64,000 nucleotides of DNA, taken from Laetiporus sulphureus 93-53 (Eukaryota > Basidiomycota > Agaricomycetes > Polyporales > Laetiporaceae). The position numbers were made by a program, and so were the translations under genes. The notes under the pieces are model-generated. The model worked only from the letters and a program-made list of their open reading frames with translations. It ran no database searches and was not told the origin of the DNA. Every line of letters starts with the position of its first letter. Position 1 is the first letter of the stretch. The DNA lies in the NCBI RefSeq assembly GCF_001632365.1, contig NW_024468574.1:9943-73942 (forward strand), in the 5' to 3' direction. Positions 20,005 through 32,376 of the stretch are shown one piece after another.

Positions 20005-20596
20005 TCAAGGATGCTTCGAAGCGTGTGACAATATCTTTTGTTTCAAGGTATACCTCATACTGGATTTACAGATCGCGGTCGGCCAGTCCCGGCGTCAAGA
20101 AAGGTGGGGCAAAGGTTACATGCATAATGGAAGGGGGGAGAAGGCTCCCCAAGGGAGCAGGGCATGCGGCGTTGGGGCAGAACAAAGAGCGGGCAGTGAC
20201 GACAAGGACGGGGCGACAAATGTCGCGCACGGGGGATGCCCAATAAGGGGCCACAGTGCACTATGGAAGGCGAAAGGCCCAAATCGCATGTGTCAACTGA
20301 AAAGATGAGGTGGCAGCGACAGCGAATGTAACTACAAAAATGGAGAAATACCACACTGACTCAGGCGACTTGCAAGGCCGAGTCATGTTGAGGTGTACAC
20401 CAGACGCAATGGAGACGGTGGCGATGTGGGGTGGGTCGGGAGGGATGGGCCAAGTTGGCGAGGCCTGACATGGACACGAAGTCTTACCGGGAGGTTAAGG
20501 CGGGATGCGGTATGGCCCTCTGCGCGCGTGGCATCCAGCACCGCGATCAACACCCGGCACCTAGTGACATTGGCGAGGAGCCCGTTGTGACAGTGA

Positions 20597-20933
20597 CACA
20601 GCCTGCACAGATTTATTTTTCCACGGGAAACATGATGAAAAAATGGTGAAAATATGTTAAGTCTGGATATGGAAATAGTTTGGAAATCGGGCGGAGACAA
20701 TTGAATTATGTTACAATTCCTTCACCGAAACATCGGTATCACATATTTTTGGACTGAAATATCTTCCTTTGGGGAAATAGTTTCACTATTGCTGATACGT
20801 TTCGGTAAAACAATCGTAACATAATTTAATTGTCTCCGTCCAATTTCCAAACTATTTCCATATCCAGACATAAGATAGTTTCACCATTTTTGCATCAGGT
20901 TTCCCGTGGAAAAATAAATCTATGCAGGCTGTG
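20597..20933. mobile_element. 337-bp MITE with long terminal inverted repeats
   Basis: The ends CACAGCCTGCA... and its reverse complement form inverted repeats of about 130 bp with few mismatches, around a centre of about 75 bp. The flanking triplets are both TGA (20594-20596 and 20934-20936), a probable target duplication. No coding capacity. CAC ends and a 3-bp duplication fit the CACTA/EnSpm superfamily by established knowledge; no transposase is in the window. Confidence 0.9.
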
Positions 20934-20936
20934 TGA

Positions 20937-21310
20937 GAGGCGTGCTGGGTGTGGTCCCGATGCTAAGCGTGTGACAACATTGCGTGACGTGAGCGCTAAA
21001 ATGGTATCAATATGACTTTCAACAAGGCCAAGGGTTTCCGAATTTCCGAGTCCGCATTTCCACCACCGTCACCAGAATCATACACGCAGCATTGTCGCTG
21101 AGCGGGTCAGACGGATATCATGCATGAAATCTTGTAAACGTATCAGCGCGAGTAAAGTCATGGAACAACGCCTGGTCACATTCTTCCATGTGATGGCTCT
21201 AAGGACACGTCTGGAACAGGATGAAAGAACAAGGAGCATGCGAAGATCTCATGCTTATAGTAAGTATGTGTGCCTTGTATTCAAGACATTGATAAGTATC
21301 TGATCAAGTA
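20937..21310. other. Gene-free spacer
   Basis: No coding exon or repeat recognised between the MITE and the duplicated DUF6533 promoter block. Confidence 0.35.
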
Positions 21311-21587
21311 GAGACAGGCGCATGGAATGTGGCCTCCAGTGAACAGATCCAGACATATAAAATCTGATATGGCTGTTCTGTTTGAAGGCCACACAGATGG
21401 TCTTTTCGGCAATGTCCAATACCTGTGCTATCCGTAAGCTCCCATCTAAACCTTACCCTCTGCATTCATGTCCGGTCAATCGGGCATTATATAAAGACGA
21501 GTCGCGTACCGATGGGCATCCTTGAAGTCCCTCCGAGAACTGTTCTGTTTTGCATTGACCGTTGTCACCGACGTCGATACCTCTACA

Positions 21588-23290
21588 ATGTCGAACGCGT
21601 CAGCTGCAAGCATATTAGCTCAGGAAGAAGCGGACATGTTACAGGAATTGTGAGGACGACGATACTTTCTGAGACGTTCAGCTGACGAGTTTGTAACCAC
21701 TGTCACAGATACGCCAGCAGCTACTGTTTTCTCGCAGCTACTGGTACGCTCCCGGGTCGGACCATTCTAAGCGATCGAATTCGACTTACAGACTGAACAT
21801 GTTCAGCCCTCATCTTCTTTGAGTACATTGTGACTTTCTCTGAAGAGGTTCGCGTCATCTGGGGAGCCAGGTTCACCACTGTCACGGTCATCTTTGCCCT
21901 AAACCGTTATATGCTCATGGCACAAGGCGTTAGTTTCGCACTGAATCCCGTCTGGTGGCATACTCCACTGGTGAGTCATGTCGTGTCGTGCTGCGAGTGA
22001 ATCGAGCACTCACGATCTACGCGCACACAGAGGTGAGCTCCGACGGCCGCACCGTCACATGTTCAGCGCAGTCAATAGGTTGCCGCAGCTGTGAAGCTGT
22101 CAACGTATTGGAGAACGTGTCGATTATTGTTCTTGAGGCTGTGACAGCAAGTCAGAGATTGTTTGACCTCGAATCTCGTGAAGAGACTGATTGATAAATC
22201 GTTAGGCTTTTCCGCGTTCCGTACATATGCCATTAGTGGACACCAGATCGTCCCTGCATTGCTAGTCTTGCTACTGGGGCTAGCGCCAGTAGGCGACAAC
22301 ATCGTGAGCATATATGTTCTCCGCCATCACATGTCTGTTGAGCACCTCTGGGCAGTTTGCAAATACAGGATATTCATACTCGTTCGTCACTTACGTAGGC
22401 CGCTATCCAGTTTGTAACAGTAATCAACGCGAGTCCGTGGCGATACAGAAGAAGTAAGTGCTACGTTCACCTCTCCCACGTCGGCACTCCTAGGACTGAC
22501 CCTCCTTTGCATAGACGTGAGTTTAAAGAAAACCGACGACTTGTTGCTCTGACACGCACAATTCCTGCAGTCGTCATCTTCGATCGCATCTGCGCGGCTG
22601 TATCCGACCTGATCGTGGTCCTTGTCACTTGGTTCAAAACAGCCGGACTCGCCATGGAAGTGCGGAAGTTACGATTAAGAGGATCGATCGCCACGGTGCT
22701 GATGAGAGACGGTGAGTATGTGTGGTTCTTTGAGTGCATGCGATGCCTTACAAACAGCCCATTCAAGGCACGCTCTACTTCATGTATGTCGGGCTTTGTC
22801 ACAGTGCCTTGTCATGACTCTGTTCTTCCACCGTTCATCAGGGCCCTTTTGCTTCTCAACGTCCTCGAGATCGTGATCACACTCCACTACGTTAATTCAC
22901 AGGCGAGTTTACCCGTACAACTGCATGGCTGCTCTAAGGTAACGTTCAAGCAGAATCCCGCAAACTACGTCACAGTTTTCCAGCTACCGTAAGCGACCGG
23001 TCATAACCCAACCAGCTCAATCCATGCTCACCAAGTCAATCAGAATCTCATCAATCCTGATATCACGCCTCATCCTCAATCTACGCCAGGTGTCCCTCGG
23101 CAGCGTGGGCTTGAATACGATTTCGCTCAGCGCCGTGGACACGCCGGACATTCCCTCTCGCCTGGTTGGCAACATCGGCGCTGAACTCCAGCACTCGTCT
23201 CTTGTTTTTGAGAATGTCGAGGATAACATGGAGGACGAGCAGGGTATGACTGAGGGCTGTGAGACCTACGAGCTGGAGCAGGTGCAGTAG
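21588..23290 (+). pseudogene. DUF6533-type seven-helix membrane protein, copy 1, with nonsense codon
   Basis: Exon by exon this matches the intact copy at 58005-59685. Shared parts include SALIFFEYIVTF, VIWGARFTTVTVIF, the AFRTYAISGHQIVPALL helix, the VRKLRLRGSIATVLMRDG loop and the C-terminal exon (ISRLILNLRQVSLGS to the TAG at 23290). The codon that is TGG in copy 2 is TGA here (21794-21796, just after an intron). This would truncate the protein within its second transmembrane region. Such proteins are abundant in Agaricomycetes and of unknown function. Splice sites are otherwise kept, so decay looks recent, unless the splice is shifted. Confidence 0.75.
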
Positions 23291-24831
23291 TCATCGTACA
23301 AGCTATGCGATCGTTTTCGAAGTGCCGGCTCTGACTGTAACTCGCATTTGTACCTTGATATAATTTCCTAGTCGCGATATCCGAGCAAAATGTTACGCTA
23401 AGTTGGCACGAAGCATACGTTCATTATAGCATAAACAGCAAGAGGGAGATTCACTAGGCCAAAAGCTGCATCCCGCCGCCGCAAGGCTGAACCTTATCCG
23501 AGACATAGACCCCAAAGTTGATGAATTGGTAGCAGCAGCCAATCCGTTGCACGTCCCAAATCAATTTTACAGCATAGCAGATGTTTAGACAATTGCTGTA
23601 AAGCGTCGATTACTCAGGCCGTCGACGAAGGTGCGAGCAGCCCAAGCAGACGAGACAGGACGATCCGCCGTTCCCGCAAGTAAGATGGAAGGCGGACCAG
23701 TTCCCCAGTTTGTCGTCTTTTGCATTCGGTATTCAACGCCGATGGGCAACTGGCTGTATCCCACGTGAGCATGCCTCTCTAGACGGATTCTCATGGCACA
23801 TTAGCGGTGACTATTGGCAAAACAAGATAACGACATACCGTCGTTGCTGCGCTGCGACGCACGACTCATGATCACTATCTGACAGTATTACATTCCTTGA
23901 TGTTTGAATCTTAATAGAAGCAGCTATGATGTTCATGCTTGCGGAAGGAGCAATCCTCGACGTTGTTCATTTTCGACAGTTGCTCTAGAGTAGGCTTCGC
24001 AACTGCAAGAAAGAGATCGTGCAGCAGGGGATGCCAGGAGCCGTTCATGATGAAAACCCAAGTGAAATGACGTGCAGTGGAATTGATAGATGTCGCATAG
24101 CCTTGAGCTGAATGTAGCAGTCAGCGCGACGTTATGTAGGTGGACTCAAGGTGCCAAGCGGGGAAGCGCCCGTGCAGGTCTCCGCAAAAATTACCACTTA
24201 AGCTCAGTCCGGGCTCTTCCCGGCCCATTAGCGCCGCCGCGCTCGTCACCAAAATCTTCGTGGATCGCGGTCAGACAGACTGCCACTATCCTCTGCTCAC
24301 AAATAGCTGAAATTCTGGGTAGAAGCAATCTTTATGCTCACGCTGTTACATTGCGTGTCGCACATATACCTGGGTTTATCTCATGGCTAAGCACTGGCAG
24401 TCTGCGACCTGAAACTTGAACCGATGCTCGTTGCGAGTGCGAATAGCCTAATTCCCTCGGTGAATAGATCACTCTATAAAAGCTACAGGGAGGCATTGTT
24501 GGCGGGATCAGCTGCTAATGACATGTATTCATTGTAAACATGGTGCGTTGCAGCATTCTACGAGTCGGGACTAATTTCTAACTTCTGACCTATCCGACAG
24601 GAGCTTATCCACTCGCGCCTAGCGGTTCCTTTGTTTCTCCAGTGTCCACTGCTGAAGTATAATTTGGAACATATGGCCAACCGAACGATCCATGGATCCC
24701 CGTTTTCGCCGTCGCTCACATTTCTTCGTGGTCACCGATTCCCTACGCCGAGGTGCTGACAGACCATTCATCTTCGTCTATGAACCAATTGAAATTCTAG
24801 ATTGCTACCGGTCGCGTTCAGCATTCGAGGT
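23291..24831. other. Duplicated 3' flank of the DUF6533 block, then spacer
   Basis: To about 23595 the sequence still matches the flank of copy 2 (reverse complement of 57706-58004), so duplication extends past the gene. Beyond that, a possible two-exon minus-strand mini-gene at 23585-23870 (start MSRASQRSND) has no recognisable domain. Nothing else is supported. Confidence 0.5.
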
Positions 24832-26043
24832 CTAGCACAAAGGGCCACCGTACGTATCGAGGTCTATCATGTATTCCCCTCCCAGTATCTCTTGAAGCCG
24901 ATATCGCGGACTGAGCAGGTGGAATGTAGTATAACCTCTCTCGAAGCTGTCCCATGCGTCCCTAGCCGCCCCCTTCCCAAGCAATTTGCGAATGCGCTCA
25001 GCCGTAGCGATGGCTTCATTGACTGCTTGACTTATAGTCTGAAGCAGGGTGCTTCTCGTAGTGAAGGCGCGGTCGTGAACATAGGTACCAGTTTCTCCTG
25101 CCAGTTCTTCCTTGTAAAATGAAAGAATGTCACTGACAAAATTTGCGTTGTTTATATAAGCTTCTGTAAAGAGGAAGACCCGGTAAACGTTTCTCACTTT
25201 GTGATGTTGAGATAGCGCACTGCGTCCCTTCAATTCTCATTTGAATACAAGGAATGTCTGATGGAGAGAATGTTTGATACTCACGGCATCGCTCGAAGAT
25301 AAGTCTTAGGATCAGGAAAGTGATCCACGGGCCAAATGAAGCAGACAAAAGCTTCCGCTTCTCCGCTCAGTCCACGACGATATTCCACAAATCGAAAGGC
25401 TCGCTTATGAAGCATCACACTCCTCGTCTCCTGCTCAAGCATGCAGGCGTTGAAGAATTGCACGGTGGAGACAAGGATAATACCGGCGCTAAAACTCGGG
25501 AAATGTTTCCACATGACCGCCAGGGATTGAGCTACAGCTCCTGACACTCCGGTGTAAGGTTGAATGGATCCTATCGAGAGGCCTCGCATAAAGGAGAAAG
25601 ATTCCAATGGCCCAGGACGCCCGGCTCGGCATCCACATAGATATTGAGAGCGGCGAACAGGACGATAGCAACACGAATATCGATGTCGGTGATATGTCTA
25701 TAGGATGTCATCACTATGATGAGCCCCGTCACGATGTGCTTGCGAATTGATTCTTCGAAGTCCCAGCCTCGGGTGGCCTCTTTGACCCGATGTTCCAGGT
25801 CAGGGTCACGTTGGAGCGTTGATAGCTGATGGTATGGACTAACATCCAGGAAGCGAGACATGATGTGTCTCCATTCTTCGAGTAAGTCACTCCTCTGGAA
25901 AATTGAATGAATACCTATCATGGAACGAAGCGTCGACGCGTACCGCACTGAGGGTCACCGCCATCGAGGAAGTCGCCTAATTAATGTGCGATAAGCGTAT
26001 CCTTCTTTCATAGCATGACCGATAAGAAACATACAGTTGTCAT
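24832..26043 (-). pseudogene. TRI5-like terpene synthase, copy A, frameshifted
   Basis: Minus-strand exons from ATG 26043 resemble the intact gene at 29072-30198: RSDLLEEWRHIMSRF, HIVTGLIIVMTSY, FRFVEYRRGLSGEAEAF, SDILSFYKEELAGE and SPRYRLQEILGGEY. The frame is lost by one base near 25610 (just after AEPGVLG). The first metal-binding motif reads VDAEP where copy B has DDPAV. The second reads SDILSFYKE instead of NDILSFYKE, so a key Asp and the Asn ligand are changed. An intron present in copy B is absent here. Class I terpene synthases cyclise farnesyl diphosphate with Mg2+; this copy should be inactive. Confidence 0.75.
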
Positions 26044-26103
26044 GAGCGACCAGCGAAGAGGGCAGAGATGTGTAGCTTAGAGCAAGGTGAGGCTTTTGTA
26101 GCC

Positions 26104-27095
26104 CTTGAAGCTAGAATCTTGTTCTGTAATGCGTTATGACACATTGTACTCAATTATTGGAGCTAGAATCTTGCCTTAGTGCCGACAATGCGATAGCGCA
26201 CCGTTCCGATACTCTGAACTATCGGAGGTAGAATCTTGTCCTCACCGGGGGCATGAGCCCATGATTCCGCCGGGAACATTTTGAACACATCATGATAACA
26301 GTCACAATGTAACTCTACTGTTACTGATGTAAACATTATGAAATAATTTGAATTATTTCGAGTGAGTTCATTGTGGAATAATTGTGACATTATTCAGAAA
26401 GACACCATGGTGCGACAACAATTTTACTCCGGCCAGCATTCACAAAATATGTTGGCAACATTTTGAATGAATCATAAGGATACATTAAAAATGTGATCAA
26501 TGTGATATTGCAATGAGTACCAGATGCTTTTCCATCATGTGCCGACTGGAATCATCTTGGATGCATCAGAGATGTCCTAATATGGTTAGCACATTGCTAT
26601 ATATAGCAATACCATTTATGCAATCACAGTGAACTCAATGGGAACATCTTGAAGACATCATGGCCCCTCATGGATATCATTTAAAATTTTCTCTGAAGAA
26701 ACATTTATAGTGTTATGGCAATATTGCTTGAATGCTGTCAGCTGCAACATTGGGGTCTCATTCTTGCATCTTTATGAATGCTATCAAAATTGTTCCACAA
26801 TGCTAATTCTTAAAACATCTTAAAACATTCAAAATGATTTCAAGATATATGCACTGAAAACATTGCGTAATTATTTGGACTGTTATTACAATGTGTCCAA
26901 AATGTTCCCGGCGGAATCATGGGCTCATGCCCCCGGTGCCTGTGATGCGATAGTGCACATTGTATTCAATTATCAGAGCCTCTGACGCTAGAATAGGCTC
27001 GTCCTGCAAAGCGATAGCGCATATTGTACTCGGTGATTGGAGGTCCGAAACTAAACTCTCGTACTGCAACGTGGTAGCGCATACTAGTAAAGTTG
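26104..27095 (+). repeat. Minisatellite of about five 50-65 bp units, split by a MITE
   Basis: Units share GAGCTAGAATCTTGT, GCGATAGCGCA and ATTGTACTCAATTAT. They begin near 26106, 26158, 26223, 26975 and 27039. The third unit is interrupted by the element at 26243-26938. Confidence 0.7.
26243..26938. mobile_element. 696-bp MITE with CAC ends
   Basis: Both ends read CACCGGGGGCATGAGCC inward, with inverted repeats of about 60 bp and few mismatches. CCT flanks both sides (26240-26242, 26939-26941), a 3-bp target duplication. The interior is AT-rich and non-coding. The terminal CAC and 3-bp duplication match the 20.6 kb MITE, although the repeats themselves differ. Confidence 0.9.
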
Positions 27096-27394
27096 TACTT
27101 CCTGAATTGGAAGGCGTGGTCAAGCGCAGGAGTCCACGCGATGCACCAACTGCCATGCAGGCTAGCATGACTCTCAGCAGAGACCTACCAGACTCGCAGA
27201 AATGTCGCAGACCCTCCGCTCTCCATTCGCCGGTAACTGCTCCATCCGATGAGAACGGATACGTGTCATGTACTGACGTTGCCCACTGTATCCAAGCGTC
27301 GCATGCTGCGGAGGGGCTGGCGCGCCGTGTCGGCAGCCCGTTATCTTGGAGAGGCCCCCGGTGGTATGTCATGGTCTATATACATCATAGCGCA

Positions 27395-27605
27395 TTAGCA
27401 GTGCATCTACCTTGCATCCATAGGAAGCTAGCATTACCGTCAGACAGTGCTTCCGTGTTGCGTATGTGTCAAGTTTGTCAAAGTGTATACGGACCACAAG
27501 ATTTGGTGACTTGAGTGCAACCGCGGAACTCGATAATCAACAACGTTTCAGAATCTTTTCATTACATACATATATTAGTATTTCCTGTTCTGAGCACAGC
27601 AAGAT
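27395..27605 (+). repeat. Dispersed repeat, copy 1 (partner at 47600-47815)
   Basis: Segments such as GCAGTGCATCTACCTTGCATCCATA and GACAGTGCTTCCGTGTTGCGTATG align in the same order with 47.6 kb, with many substitutions. Probably an old mobile element or segmental duplicate; no coding content is clear. Confidence 0.6.
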
Positions 27606-29071
27606 CTATTTCTTCTTCCAGGGATGTCGCATATGTATGTTTAGAAGAAGTCAGACTGCTACTGACTATTCCATCTCACAGGTTCCTTATTTATATCGAG
27701 AGGGTATCCTGCGGACGATCCCGTTCGTTACGAGGTGCGTACACTCTGACTATCCGAACCCCAGGCTGACCGCGAAACACAGGCTGTGACTGTAGCTGTA
27801 GGTGACGAGAGTGTACCCGACCACTCCCATTTTCAATGGTCATATCAATAACCCGCCGACCGTAAAGATACACGAGGATGTCTTACATCCCCTGCTAATC
27901 TAGTAGTAGCCACTGGGCCTCTTGCATACCCAGTCTCGCATGCTGCATCGACTGGCGAGTCGTTCCCGTACATTTCAAACATGAATGTCTAGCTCCATCG
28001 TGAGCAGCTATGCCTATGATGTCCAGAACGAGGCCTTCATCAATCAAATGTCCCGCTTGTGCTGACACTAATATACATTCCCTCCTTTCTTGCAGAATAT
28101 CGCATGAACAACAGAATCGTGCATGACAAGACGGCACGTATCTCTGGTTCATCTTTCCGCTCATTTTTCTTCTCGGATCCAACATCGTCACTGATGTTTT
28201 AAGCGGACAAGACTAACAAGATCAGGCATGGTGCAGTTTGTGTCAATGAAAATTGTACTAAGAGCGCTGAAAGCTCTCTGATTCTCTCACCGAACTCACG
28301 CAGTACAGATGGCTTGGTAATGATGTTCCCTTCCCATCGATGCAGCTCCCGTTCGAATACTTTGCCGTAATCATAGCTCCCGCGATCGAGGCTATTCCGC
28401 CGCCCATGACTGTAGTCTGTGGATGTTCCGATCAAAACGGAACTGCACTAGCGGATGCACATGCCGCAGGAGTCAATGCGTCACTGTCTTCTACGATATT
28501 AGTTCAGTGGATGGCTCTCGGCGAAGCAAATACTGTAGGCGTATGTGTCACTCATCATGGACATGGCTACTGATGTCCAGTATGAGCAGCAGCCGAGTAC
28601 GTCAAATTTGGGAGACGCGTGCGGAAAGAATGCTTGCGGAGGTTTTCTTTCAGGAATAGAATATCAACCGTTGCACCGTGATACGATGATCAAGGGTGCT
28701 CCTTGAACTTGCGGCCGTGCTCCAATTCGAGAAGAGAACCCTGTTTCACATGAAGTCGGAATTAAGCTCCAGCCGGCAGCCGTTGCGTCCTTTTGTAGTA
28801 TGGTCATTGATGGCAGCGTCTATGAATGTAGCAAGCCCGCATTCTACGGTGCGATCAAGGCGGTGAGCCTGCGAAATTGGAGGTACACGACGCAATGATA
28901 CTTAACTACAGAACTGGATTGTTATTGTTTTATCTTGTTCTCCGTTAACCTTCATCTACTCATACCCCGACTCAATTGAGCGATAAAAGCTTCCAGCGCA
29001 AGCTTCCGCCGTCCGAGCTCCTTCGCTTGCACACATCAAAAGCTGCCTTCGGATCGTTGAAGCCACTAGTC
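27606..29071. other. Gene-free spacer
   Basis: Short ORFs on both strands without recognisable motifs or consistent splicing. It includes the upstream region of terpene synthase B. Confidence 0.35.
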
Positions 29072-30198
29072 ATGAATGTGTCTAAGATAAACGCACCGGT
29101 CTGTTACTGGCTCATCTTTTCTATGTTCTACCGTATTGAATGCTCCTACGTTAGAATGCCGCTACGGTCTCACAGACCGTGATACTTGATTTTCTCAAGA
29201 AGGTCGACTTCATGTTTCCGGAATATACGAGAGACGCTGTATTAGAAGCGAGAGTCAAAGAAGCAGTACAACTCTGGGAAAATGGCGATCTTCTTCGCCC
29301 TCATCTGGTCACTGCCATCATTCTCACCGCGACAGCTCACAATAACATCCCGAGTCTCAACACCAAAGTTCAGATCACACTGTTCACGACGCTCATCATC
29401 GCCATCGATGACCCAGCTGTGTTCAATGCGCTCGGCGTCCGCACATTCCTTCTCAAAATGTGCACCGGCGACATCCAACATAACGCTGGCATGCTCGGAG
29501 AATTTACTAAGATTCTGGGCCACATGTGGGATCATTATTCTGGTTTCTCCGCCAACACGATCTACGCTTCTGCGCTGCGCTACATTAACGCGTCGCTTTT
29601 GGAGAACGACTTTAGCGGGTTGCCGTTATCGCCTGATGATTTCCGCTTTGTAGAGTATAAGCGGGGTATGCGCACCACAACGGAAGCCTACGCTTGCTTC
29701 ATCTGGGAGAAATTCCGGTTCCCCGACACGAAAGTGTTCATGCAGGCCGTCCCGTAAGTCTCTGGCATGACAGCGCGAAATCTTTGCGGTACTGAGTTTC
29801 TCCTCTTCAGGGACGTTATGCTTTATGTGAACTACGTGAAGTAAGCTACGCACATTGAAAAGTGATTCTGACAATGTGGCTGCATACTGATCATCTCGCT
29901 TCGCAGTGATATATTGTCCTTCTACAAGGAGGAACTTGCCGGAGATACGGATACCTACATCCACAAGCGCGCATCTGTAACCAGAAAATCTGTTCCTGAG
30001 ACACTTCAGGCTGTCATCAGTGATACCGTCGCGACTGTTGAACGTATCCGTGACATTCTGGGCGAAGGAGAAGTGAGGGATGCATGGGAGACTTTTGCGG
30101 TGGGCTACATCGGTGCTTACATGGTTAACCCTCGATATCGCCTCAAGGATGTGCTCGGAGGAGAATACCTCATGGACGCCTCTGCCTTCGCGTCCTAG
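29072..30198 (+). CDS. TRI5-like class I terpene synthase, copy B
   Basis: Likely a sesquiterpene cyclase acting on farnesyl diphosphate in the cytosol. A short first exon (ATG 29072, MNVSKINAP) joins exon 2 at 29176 in frame. Exon 2 has the Asp-rich metal motif IAIDDPAVF (about residue 85) and FRFVEYKRGM. A tiny exon (DVMLYVNYV) leads into the last exon, completing the NSE motif NDILSFYKEE. The gene ends NPRYRLKDVLGGEY and the TAG at 30198. The length of about 315 residues fits basidiomycete members of the trichodiene-synthase family, but the product cannot be told from sequence. The frame is intact, unlike copy A at 25 kb on the other strand. Confidence 0.85.
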
Positions 30199-31304
30199 TA
30201 GATAGCAGTAGCTCAGTTCCGGGAGAGGCGCCTCATGATATTTCATTGGAATTAGACGGCTTTTTCCTCCTCTTACGACAATAAAGAGTCTACTTTTCAG
30301 CACACCGGTATATCACCGTTGCATGTTCTGAGACGTTGAGGCATTCATCCGGCACCTGAATGACCTTGTAGTCTGGGAGAAGATACATTGAAGGAGTCTG
30401 CATAAGTACACTGCAAGGTACAGGCTGATCCGTGAATCATTATTTCGTTGACGGCAGACTCTCCATTTGTACCCGCCATCTGAGAGAGAAATGGCATAAG
30501 GTACGGGGGGAGGGGAGAACGCAGCACAAATGTCATTTCTGTGAGCTTCTAGACACATAAGGTCCGAAGAACGAGAAACTTCATGGTGTTAGTCAGGCCG
30601 CTTCGGAGCGAATGAAACATCTTTACGAATGACCAGATTGAGATTTGCAGGGCGTACTGGCGGCGATGATAAGACACCATCTTCTGCGGCACCATGATAC
30701 AGTCTGCAATCCAGGAGGAATGCCTTCGGCAGCCAAAGTGGCGCCATCTTTTCAATACAGCGGAAATGCAGTATTCCTGTAGTCGGATGTGACTCAAAAC
30801 ACATGCCCATGTCGGAAGCTTCGTCAACTCACCGTAGATAAATTGAGTTTGATTGGGAGCGACATGTTCGATCACGAGGAGAGGGGGAAGATGGGCCCAG
30901 TGAGCATGGTGACCTTTACCAACATCGCGGCAGTCAACACTGATCGGCATGAAGCGATGGGTAGAAAATCGTTTGTAACATCAGACAATGGGGGATTCAC
31001 GGAAGTTACTGAACTGAAAAGGCCGGCTGCGTGGAAATGTCCGTTCACGATAAGACCTACATCGAAGCCAATGTTGAAATGATGACGCATCTTCGTCTTC
31101 TTGGTCAGGATCACGGTTAGACGGTGCAGATACGTAAAAGCTATCGATCTAGCTTTTTGCAAATCACCGGATCTCCTGAGGACGTATTATTCGGCATGAG
31201 ACTTCCCTGCACAGAGTAAGTACATAGCACGACCAGCCAGTACGCAGCGAGTGATGACAATTTCAATTTACGATAGAACATGGACAATATCGCGGAGAAA
31301 CCAA
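30199..31304 (-). other. Region with unassigned minus-strand ORFs
   Basis: Overlapping minus ORFs (30549-30950 and 30872-31162, with TVILTKKTKMRHHF and QFIYGELTKLPTW) may be exons of a short or broken gene. No domain is recognised and no consistent splice model emerged. Confidence 0.25.
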
Positions 31305-32376
31305 TCAGTATCCAACAGACTTCGGAGGTGCAATCTGCCCCGCGGCTGTTGCAAGATTCTGCGCCAAGCCTTGCGTGAGTGCGGAGGCATCTGAGATAAC
31401 GTTGATCTGTGATTATATAATGATTACTCTTTCGTGTCACGAAGACGGGGCTTACACGGCACATACCATGTCAAAGCCTTGCTCAGCGCGTTTAGCTGCC
31501 TGAGAACCCGTAGTGCAGAACATGGCGCTGAGAATGAAGACACTTGAATTTGCAAGCCATCCGGAACAGGTCACGGAGCTACTGACCATTTCTTGCCTTT
31601 GGCATGTGCACCCTCTCGTATCTTTTGGATCATCAACTCGACTTCCGGATGCGGATCTGGAGACGGCGGTGGGTATCCATGCGAGAGCGACAGATCATAC
31701 GGGCCAATGAGAACACCATCTACAACGAAAAGTAAGTCATACTGTCAATCATCAACAAGAAGCACGAAGGGCATACCGAGGCCATCTACAGAAAGAATGC
31801 CATCCAAATTCGTCATGGCATCGCGAGTCTCGATTTGTACAAGAACCAGTATCCCATCATTGGCGGTTGCGAGATATTCCGATGGTGTTATGCCCCACAC
31901 CGAATCAGTAAAAGGGCTTCCAAATCCGCGAATCCCCTTCGGTGGAAAACGAGCGGCTGCTACAACGGCTTGCGCTTGGGCAGACGTGGACACCTCATGT
32001 CAGGAACGCTTAATCAATCAGAGCATATGTCGGAGATGAGGTCGCAGCGCACCATAGGAACCATGATCCCACGCGCGCCAGCGTCGAGAGCCTGCTTGAT
32101 TTGCCAACTGGTGCTAGTGTCTGCGCACGCTCCAGTGGCAGGCACACGTACGATCGCGCTTGGCGCGGAGCTTCCGAGACTCGACACCGCCTGGATGGCC
32201 TCAGAGACACCGGGAAGGAGGGATATCATGCCATGCTCGCAATCGAGGGTAATCCAGGAGAGGTGAGGCGATGAGGCAGCGACGGTGCGAGCGTGGAGCG
32301 CGCCCGGCATCGTAATCCACGCGCCGAACGCGGGTTTCGAGGCACGGAGGGCTTGGACGAGCGATGCGGAGGCCAT
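31305..32376 (-). CDS. HpcH/HpaI aldolase family protein
   Basis: A metal-dependent class II aldolase of the 2-keto-3-deoxy type, which cleaves or forms C-C bonds with pyruvate. Exon 1 (ATG 32376, or an in-frame ATG at 32421) has KPAFGAWITMPGA, ITLDCEHGM and ALDAGARGIMVPM. Later exons have RFPPKGIRGFGSPF, the metal-ligand block ILVLVQIETRDAM, then GVLIGPYDLSLSHGYP and KCAMFCTTGSQA, ending at the TGA at 31305. All family blocks appear in order over about five exons. The total of about 280 residues is usual. The substrate is not predictable. It neighbours terpene synthase B, but functional linkage is not shown. Confidence 0.88.

Noticed and set aside
31141..31464. 107-codon minus ORF downstream of the aldolase
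   Set aside because: Read-through of the last aldolase intron and 3' flank in another frame; no own motif.
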